Shown here: piece by piece, positions 58,252-64,000 of the stretch
How the letters are laid out: every line of letters starts with the position of its first letter
How positions within the stretch are numbered: position 1 is the first letter of the stretch
Source: Dryas octopetala
Lineage: Eukaryota > Streptophyta > Magnoliopsida > Rosales > Rosaceae
Reading direction: 5' to 3'
Length of the DNA: 64,000 bases
Assembly (NCBI GenBank): GCA_963921425.1
Contig: OY992833.1
Location: 8,281,228-8,345,227 of the forward strand
Made by a program: the position numbers and the translations under genes
The notes under the pieces: model-generated
Told to the model about the DNA's origin: nothing
Seen by the model: the letters and a program-made list of their open reading frames with translations, nothing else
Databases searched by the model: none

Positions 58252-59745
58252 AGATTTTGCTAGTCCTCGAGCAAAGAGAACAAAGAAAAGACTCAAGACA
58301 GACTCAAAACATCCCAACACATGACTTCATTAGTACAGCCATAAATAGCATAGTCAAGCAAGATACATATAGAATTTATTCCTCAATCTCTAATAATGCT
58401 TCTATTAACATACCTTATTCCTCCATGAAATATATAGACCATCCTTGACACAACCTCAAGTGGTTAGACAAACAAAACTAAATCAGCATACACAAAATAG
58501 ATTCAACTTCAAGTCTCACTAAGGCATACTCTCAACAATAAAACGCTCAGATATTTGGTCAATACGTGCACTCAAGTATATGTGAGAGATGATATGATAA
58601 ACGAATACAAAAAGCTCACATAATAATCATGAAAGAAAGGCACAATGGAACAAAAACATTGATCTCAATAGAAGGAATTAAAATACTTGGAGCAGAAGTA
58701 ACCATAAGCTTCCCTTGTATCTAGACTCCACATAATGAACCACATTCCTCCCAAGATCAATTAGGACTTTTATGCGGGTTGTAATAGAGGCTTAGGTTAG
58801 GACAAGGTATTGAAATGAAAGGGATAACAAAGGGCTACAGACTATGGATTTGCACCAAACAATAATGGAGGCATTCCTTCATAATTTTGCACTCATAGCT
58901 CAAATTCGAACACCTTTCCACTTCCATCTTTTGAAATCGTCCCTTCCCTTTGATTTTTGATTCTTGATTGATTTTTTTTTTTTTTTTTTTTTTTTTGTGG
59001 AAAGGGAACGACAAACACTCTTAAGCACAATTCATTCTCTTCCAAGCTATGCACACACATTTCTTTTTAACTTCACAGCTTCATTAGCTCAATGCAAATC
59101 CATCAGTAAGGTAAACAGGTTGAGGAGTGAAACTCCCCCAAACTTAGGGTTTGGTATAAGGGTGAACAAGGAAAAGGTCATTAGGCTCAAAATGTTTGAC
59201 TAGGGTTATAACACAGGGTAGGCTTTAGGCTATGGGTTAAAAACAAACAAGGCCTAATATCATCTCCTAGGATTCATGTAGTTATATCCATGCTTTGAAT
59301 AGAATAAGAGAGAAGTTCTAGCTTTTTGATTCACAATTATATTCCAAGTACTTAATCAAAAGAAAGAATAATGAGATCACAACGACTTTATATGACAAGA
59401 AAATATCAGAGTAACGTTAACACTCAAGAATTGAAGTACAGGGCTCAGAAGCTCACTTAGGTCATACAAGTCTACTCTATTAAGTATATGCATCTCTAAG
59501 CATGCAAGTCATCACTTAAGCTCATGAAAACAAGGCCACAAGTCCATAGAGTTGTAAAGCATGTTACGAAACAATACTAGATAAAGAAAAATACATACTA
59601 TATATACAAGCTAGATATGCTCAAAATAACCATACATAATGAAATCAATTAGTTGGGGACTCAAGACCTAAAACAAATAAAAAAACTCAAAAATTTTTTT
59701 TTTTTTTTTTTCACACTAAAAACTAAAAATGCATTGCATTCCCCA

Positions 59746-59781
59746 CCCCCAAACTTAAAAGAAACATTGTCCTCAATGTTT
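59746..59781 (-). promoter_or_regulatory. Internal PPT-like tract with hairpin (D)
   Basis: CCCCCAAACTT (59746-59756) followed by an 8-bp perfect stem with a 4-nt loop (59762-59781). The hairpin sequence equals that of B. Confidence 0.6.
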
Positions 59782-59952
59782 AAATGAATGACAAATGTAA
59801 TGCACAATGTAATGAAAAGAGGAAGGGAAAAACATCAAATAAAACAAAACTAATGAACGGAGCAAAGAGAGGGTGAAAACGTACCTTGGCTGATGTGAAA
59901 ATGGCTTGCCCACGCATATGTACAAAATCACCTCCTCGTCGTCATCCATCCC

Positions 59953-59999
59953 TTGGGTTGCCTCCCAAGAAGCGCTAAGTTTCACGTCTTCAGCCAGAC
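59953..59999 (-). promoter_or_regulatory. Conserved two-hairpin element (D)
   Basis: Element strand: GTCTGGCTGAAGAC (59986-59999), AGCGCT (59971-59976), TTGGGAGGCAACCCAA (59953-59968). The second hairpin begins 42 nt after the pol stop, as in B. Confidence 0.7.
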
Positions 60000-60010
60000 C
60001 TAGTCTTGTA

Positions 60011-63000
60011 CTAGAAATCAATTTTTTCTTGGTTCAGCTCAAAATCAGGTTGAAGGAAAGGTTTCACACGATGACCATTGACCTTAAATATGTTCCCATT
60101 CTTCGGATTCTTGATTTCAACTGTACCATAGGGAAACACTCTAATCACCTCATAAGGTCCGGTCCATCTCGAACGCAACTTGCCTGGGAAGAGTCGTAAT
60201 CTTGTATCATATAATAACACCTTCCCTCCAACAAAGAATTCTCTTGGGCGTAGCTTCTTATCATGGTACCTCTTGGTCCTTTCCTTGTACAACTTAGCAT
60301 TCTCATATGCGAAATGTCGTATTTCCTCCAGCTCGCTAAGTTGCAACTTCCTTTTCTCACCAACGGCATGAATATCAAAATTGAACTTCTTAATCGCCCA
60401 ATATGCCTTATGCTCAAGCTCAACTGGTAAATGACAAGCTTTCCCATAGATCAGTCGAAACGGAGACATTCCAATGGGCGTCTTGTAAGCGGTGCGATAA
60501 GCCCATAATGCATCATTAAGCTTAGTAGACCAATCCTTCCTATTGGCGAGCACTGTTCTTTCCAAAATGAACTTGATCTCACGATTCGATATTTCCACTT
60601 GCCCACTCGTCTGTGGATGATAGGGAGTAGCCACTTTATGCCTTATTCCATACTTCTTCATCACGGCCTCAAACAGCTTATTGCAAAAATGCGATCCCCC
60701 ATCACTAATGATTGCTCTCGGGGTACCAAATCGTGCAAAGATATTGGTCTTAAGGAAATTCAAGACCACTCGAGCATCATTAGTCCTACAAGCGACAGCT
60801 TCCACCCACTTAGACACATAATCAACTCCAACCAGAATGTACTCGTATCCAAAAGAAGATGGAAATGGCCCCATGAAATCTATACCCCAAACATCAAAGA
60901 TCTCGACTTCCAACATGAAGTTTAGCGGCATCTGATCGCGAGTCGAAATATTTCCCATCTTCTGACACCTGTCACATGTGAGATAAAACTGATGACAATC
61001 ATGAAAAATAGTGGGCCAAAAGAAACCTGCTTGAAGAATCTTGTAAGCGGTCTTAGTTCCTCCACCATGGCCTCCACATTCTTTAGAATGGCACATCTCA
61101 ATGACATTCCTCTGCTCCATTTCCGGTACACATCGTCTTATCAACTGATCTGACCCATATTTGAACAAATAAGGATGATCCCACACATACTGTCTGACAT
61201 CATGCAAAAACTTCTTCCTTTGGTAGTGTGTCAGATCATTGGGCAACACTCCATTTGCTAAATAATTAGCTATGTTAGCATACCATGGAGTAGTTAAGAT
61301 GGCAAAAAGCTGCTCGTCCGGGAATGACTCTCGTAACGGTAGTGTGTCCTCTTCAGACTGTTCCTCATTGACGAGTCTACTCAAATGGTCTGCTACCACA
61401 TTCTCACAACCTTTCTTATCCTTGATCTCAATATCAAATTCCTGTAGCAACAGAGTCCATCTAATCAACCTCGGCTTGGCGTCTTTCTTATTCAGCAGAT
61501 ACTTGAGAGCGGCATGATCCGTGTAGATGATAATCTTAGACCCAATCAAATAACTTCTAAATTTCTCCAAAGCAAAGATCACAGCAAGCAACTCCTTCTC
61601 TGTAGTAGAATAGTTCAACTGTGCATCATTCAGAGTCCTGCTTGCATAATAAATCACATGTGGCAGCTTATCGACTCTCTGACCCAAAACAGCTCCAACA
61701 GCATAGTCACTTGCATCACACATAAGCTCAAACGGCAAGTTCCAATCGGGTGGCATAATGATCGGAGCGGAGGTGAGTAGCTTCTTTAACTTGTTAAATG
61801 CAACCAAGCAATCCTTATTAAACTCGAAATTCACCTCCTTTTGCAATAAGGTGCACAAAGGCCTAGAGATCTTGGAAAAATCCTTGATGAACCTCCTATA
61901 AAACCCAGCATGGCCTAGGAAACTTCTTACTTCCTTAACGCTCGATGGAGGCGGCAATCTCTGTATCACATCAATCTTGGCCTTATCAACTTGTATGCCC
62001 TCCTTTGAAATCACATGACCCAATACTATCCCTTGTTGAACCATGAAGTGACATTTCTCCCAATTAAGCACTAGATTGGCTTCTTGACATCTTTTCAGAA
62101 CTAAAGACAAATTATCCAGACATGCATCAAAAGACGAACCAAAAACAGAAAAATCATCCATAAATACCTCAATGATTCGTTCCACCATATCGGAGAAAAT
62201 AGACATCATGCATCTCTGAAATGTTGCGGGCGCATTGCACAATCCGAATGGCATCCTCCTATAAGCAAATGTACCAAATGGACATGTGAACGTGGTCTTC
62301 TCTTGATCCTCGGGTGCAATAGCAATCTGATTGTACCCACTATACCCATCCAAAAAACAATAGTGACTATGGCCGGCCAACCTTTCCAATATCTGGTCAA
62401 TAAATGGCAAAGGAAAATGATCCTTTCTTGTCGCGGTGTTCAGCTTCCGATAGTCAATACAAACACGCCAACCGGTTTGTGTCCTTTGGGGAACCAACTC
62501 ATTATGCTCATTCTTCACCACAGTAATACCACTTTTCTTCGGCACCACTTGAACAGGACTAACCCACTTCGAATCACTGATAGGATAAATAATACCAACA
62601 TCCAACAATTTGATTACCTCATTACGCACAACTTCCTTCAGAGTTGGATTCAGTCTTCTTTGGGCATCACGAGTAGTCCTAGATTCCTCCTCAAGTAAAA
62701 TTCTATGCATACACACTGTGGGTGAGATTCCCTTGATATCGGCTATGGTCCATCCCAATGCTAACCGATTTTCCTTCAGAATTCTCAACAGTCTTTCTTC
62801 CTCGCTTGCACTCAAATTAGCTGCAATAATCACAGGCAAAGTCTCATTTTCTCCCAAAAATGCATATTTCAAGTGCTCCGGTAATGGTTTCAGCTCCAAT
62901 TTAGGTGCTTGCTCAATAGAAGGAAGCGTTTTCTGATTAGTGGGTACTAACATTTCAAACTGGTTGAACCACTTATTCCTGAGAGGTCGGTTGCTCTCCA

Positions 63001-64000
63001 CACGTGTAGGAGTTGTTTCCACGTTTTCTTCCAACTCACTAGACTCGAGTGCTCCCAAAGCAACCTCCAATGTATCTTCTGCAAGATTAGTTTCGCCCAC
63101 TTCCTCAACCAATGGGTCCAAACTATCAATCCTTAGGCAATCATCCTCCTCCTTTGGATACTTCATTGCACCAAAAACATCAAACTCAACCGTTTCACCA
63201 AGTACAGACATTGTCAACTTCCCATTACTCACATCAATCTTGGTGTTCGCTGTGGCCATGAACGGTCTTCCCAATATGATCGGTAGCTCATTCCCTCTAA
63301 TTGGGGTGTCCTCCATTTCAAGAATGATAAAATCAGCGGGCATGATCAAATCTGCAACCCGGACCAGCACATCTTCAACCACACCTTTTGGAACCTTAAC
63401 TGAACGATCTGCCAATTGAAGAGTAACACTAGTAGGTTTAAGATCTCCTATGCACAACTGTGCGAAAACTGAATACGGCATCAAATTAATACTTGCTCCC
63501 AAATCCAGCAATGCCTTCTCAAACTTATGATCCCCAACCAAACATGGAATCGTAAAACTGCCAGGGTCCTTCAACTTGGGCGGCAACTTTCTTTGCAAAA
63601 CAGCACTGACTTCTTCACTTAGACACACCTGTTCATGTTCTTTGAATTTTCTCTTGTGTGTGCACAATTCCTTCAAAAACTTGGCATACTTAGGAATCTG
63701 CTGAATGGCATCAAGCAAAGGAATGTTGATTTCCACTTTCTTAAACATCTCCAAAATTTCCTTGGCTTGCTCATCCTTACTCTGCTTCCTTTGACGTTGA
63801 GGGAAAGGCAACGGAGCTCTTGGAATAGAGGAAGTAATCTCGGCCTTCTTGCTAGCACGTGTAGCAATGTGCTTTTCTTGCTTCTTTCTTTCCTCCTCTT
63901 CCTCATCCTTAACCTTAACTTTATCCCTCTTATACTTTTCCACTTGTTCAGGCTCTAGTATCTCAACCTCATCCTCGGTACCCGGATTATCCTCTTGAGT
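60011..64000 (-). CDS. pol: Element D gag-pol, protease to integrase, 5' end outside the window
   Basis: The frame is open from the window edge to a stop at 60011. A GTG at 63943 gives 1310 residues, but the frame continues upstream without a stop, so gag is expected beyond 64000. Numbered from that GTG: a charged linker, protease with [12 protein letters not shown] (DLGA 147-150) and ILGRPF at 233, RT with LDGYSGY at 541 and FMDD at 594-597, RNase H with D743 and D809, integrase zinc site H952, H959, C990, C993, catalytic D1022, D1081 and E1117 (D-58-D-35-E), and GPY at 1262. Every catalytic residue is present and there is no stop or frameshift. It is an apparently intact Athila-type pol, similar to B throughout, and a candidate source of enzymes for the A and C elements (inference). 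Confidence 0.95.
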   Translation of the reverse strand, partial: TQEDNPGTEDEVEILEPEQVEKYKRDKVKVKDEEEEERKKQEKHIATRASKKAEITSSIPRAPLPFPQRQRKQSKDEQAKEILEMFKKVEINIPLLDAIQQIPKYAKFLKELCTHKRKFKEHEQVCLSEEVSAVLQRKLPPKLKDPGSFTIPCLVGDHKFEKALLDLGASINLMPYSVFAQLCIGDLKPTSVTLQLADRSVKVPKGVVEDVLVRVADLIMPADFIILEMEDTPIRGNELPIILGRPFMATANTKIDVSNGKLTMSVLGETVEFDVFGAMKYPKEEDDCLRIDSLDPLVEEVGETNLAEDTLEVALGALESSELEENVETTPTRVESNRPLRNKWFNQFEMLVPTNQKTLPSIEQAPKLELKPLPEHLKYAFLGENETLPVIIAANLSASEEERLLRILKENRLALGWTIADIKGISPTVCMHRILLEEESRTTRDAQRRLNPTLKEVVRNEVIKLLDVGIIYPISDSKWVSPVQVVPKKSGITVVKNEHNELVPQRTQTGWRVCIDYRKLNTATRKDHFPLPFIDQILERLAGHSHYCFLDGYSGYNQIAIAPEDQEKTTFTCPFGTFAYRRMPFGLCNAPATFQRCMMSIFSDMVERIIEVFMDDFSVFGSSFDACLDNLSLVLKRCQEANLVLNWEKCHFMVQQGIVLGHVISKEGIQVDKAKIDVIQRLPPPSSVKEVRSFLGHAGFYRRFIKDFSKISRPLCTLLQKEVNFEFNKDCLVAFNKLKKLLTSAPIIMPPDWNLPFELMCDASDYAVGAVLGQRVDKLPHVIYYASRTLNDAQLNYSTTEKELLAVIFALEKFRSYLIGSKIIIYTDHAALKYLLNKKDAKPRLIRWTLLLQEFDIEIKDKKGCENVVADHLSRLVNEEQSEEDTLPLRESFPDEQLFAILTTPWYANIANYLANGVLPNDLTHYQRKKFLHDVRQYVWDHPYLFKYGSDQLIRRCVPEMEQRNVIEMCHSKECGGHGGGTKTAYKILQAGFFWPTIFHDCHQFYLTCDRCQKMGNISTRDQMPLNFMLEVEIFDVWGIDFMGPFPSSFGYEYILVGVDYVSKWVEAVACRTNDARVVLNFLKTNIFARFGTPRAIISDGGSHFCNKLFEAVMKKYGIRHKVATPYHPQTSGQVEISNREIKFILERTVLANRKDWSTKLNDALWAYRTAYKTPIGMSPFRLIYGKACHLPVELEHKAYWAIKKFNFDIHAVGEKRKLQLSELEEIRHFAYENAKLYKERTKRYHDKKLRPREFFVGGKVLLYDTRLRLFPGKLRSRWTGPYEVIRVFPYGTVEIKNPKNGNIFKVNGHRVKPFLQPDFELNQEKIDF

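Larger units (their letters stand above)
58252..60010 (-). other. Element D 3' non-coding region
   Basis: 1.76 kb with no env-like or other convincing gene. A T-rich run lies at 58972-58997. PPT-like tracts are at 59135-59145 and 59746-59756, the latter beside the perfect hairpin AAACATTGTCCTCAATGTTT (59762-59781). The two-hairpin element is at 59953-59999. Confidence 0.82.

Overview
The window looks like gene-poor heterochromatin of a flowering plant. Almost every base can be assigned to LTR retrotransposons of the Athila branch of Ty3/gypsy, plus one satellite array. The evidence is a gag / aspartic protease / RT / RNase H / integrase polyprotein of Athila type (RT box FMDD, integrase HHCC and D,D35E), primer-binding sites matching the 3' end of plant tRNA-Asp (TCCCCGGCAACGGCGCCA on the opposite strand), and PPTs of the form AAGTTTGGGGGTG. 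I see no host gene, rRNA, tRNA gene or CRISPR. The species cannot be named from the sequence.

Four related families can be separated, here called A to D. A has LTRs of about 2.35-2.5 kb and codes only for Gag plus a protease-like domain. B has 1661-bp LTRs and a full gag-pol of about 11.2 kb when its insertions are subtracted. C has 2228-bp LTRs and an internal region with no gag or pol. D has a 2522-bp LTR and an intact pol that runs off the right edge.

Layout. 1-1952: part of an A LTR inserted in the gag of another A element (1953-3810, minus strand). The LTR of that second element (3995-4540 and 33657-35456) is split by element B (4541-33651, minus, target duplication ACTAC). B is itself split by a C array of four identical-looking LTRs and three internal regions (11880-27282, one target duplication CTGAG), and its 5' LTR is split by a solo A LTR (30615-33124, duplication GCTAG). 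35457-37504: a divergent plus-strand LTR and an inverted, deleted LTR. 37505-40413: a 150-bp satellite with 245-bp composite units. 40414-43618: a plus-strand A LTR fragment split by another solo A LTR (41020-43520, duplication TGCGT). 43619-47809: a large inverted repeat of A sequence centred at 45740/45741. 47620-53957: the rest of a plus-strand A element with an intact gag-protease ORF. 53958-55716: a minus-strand A element inserted in its 3' LTR. 55717-64000: element D, inserted in that one.

How the parts relate. B and D encode the enzymes for reverse transcription and integration; A supplies only Gag-protease and C supplies nothing, so A and C must use enzymes made elsewhere. All four families share the tRNA-Asp primer site and the terminal PPT, and their 3' regions also share a two-hairpin element 42-44 nt after the stop codon and extra PPT-like tracts. 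That shared cis sequence is the most interesting unexplained structure here, followed by the C array and the A palindrome, which makes a divergent LTR promoter.
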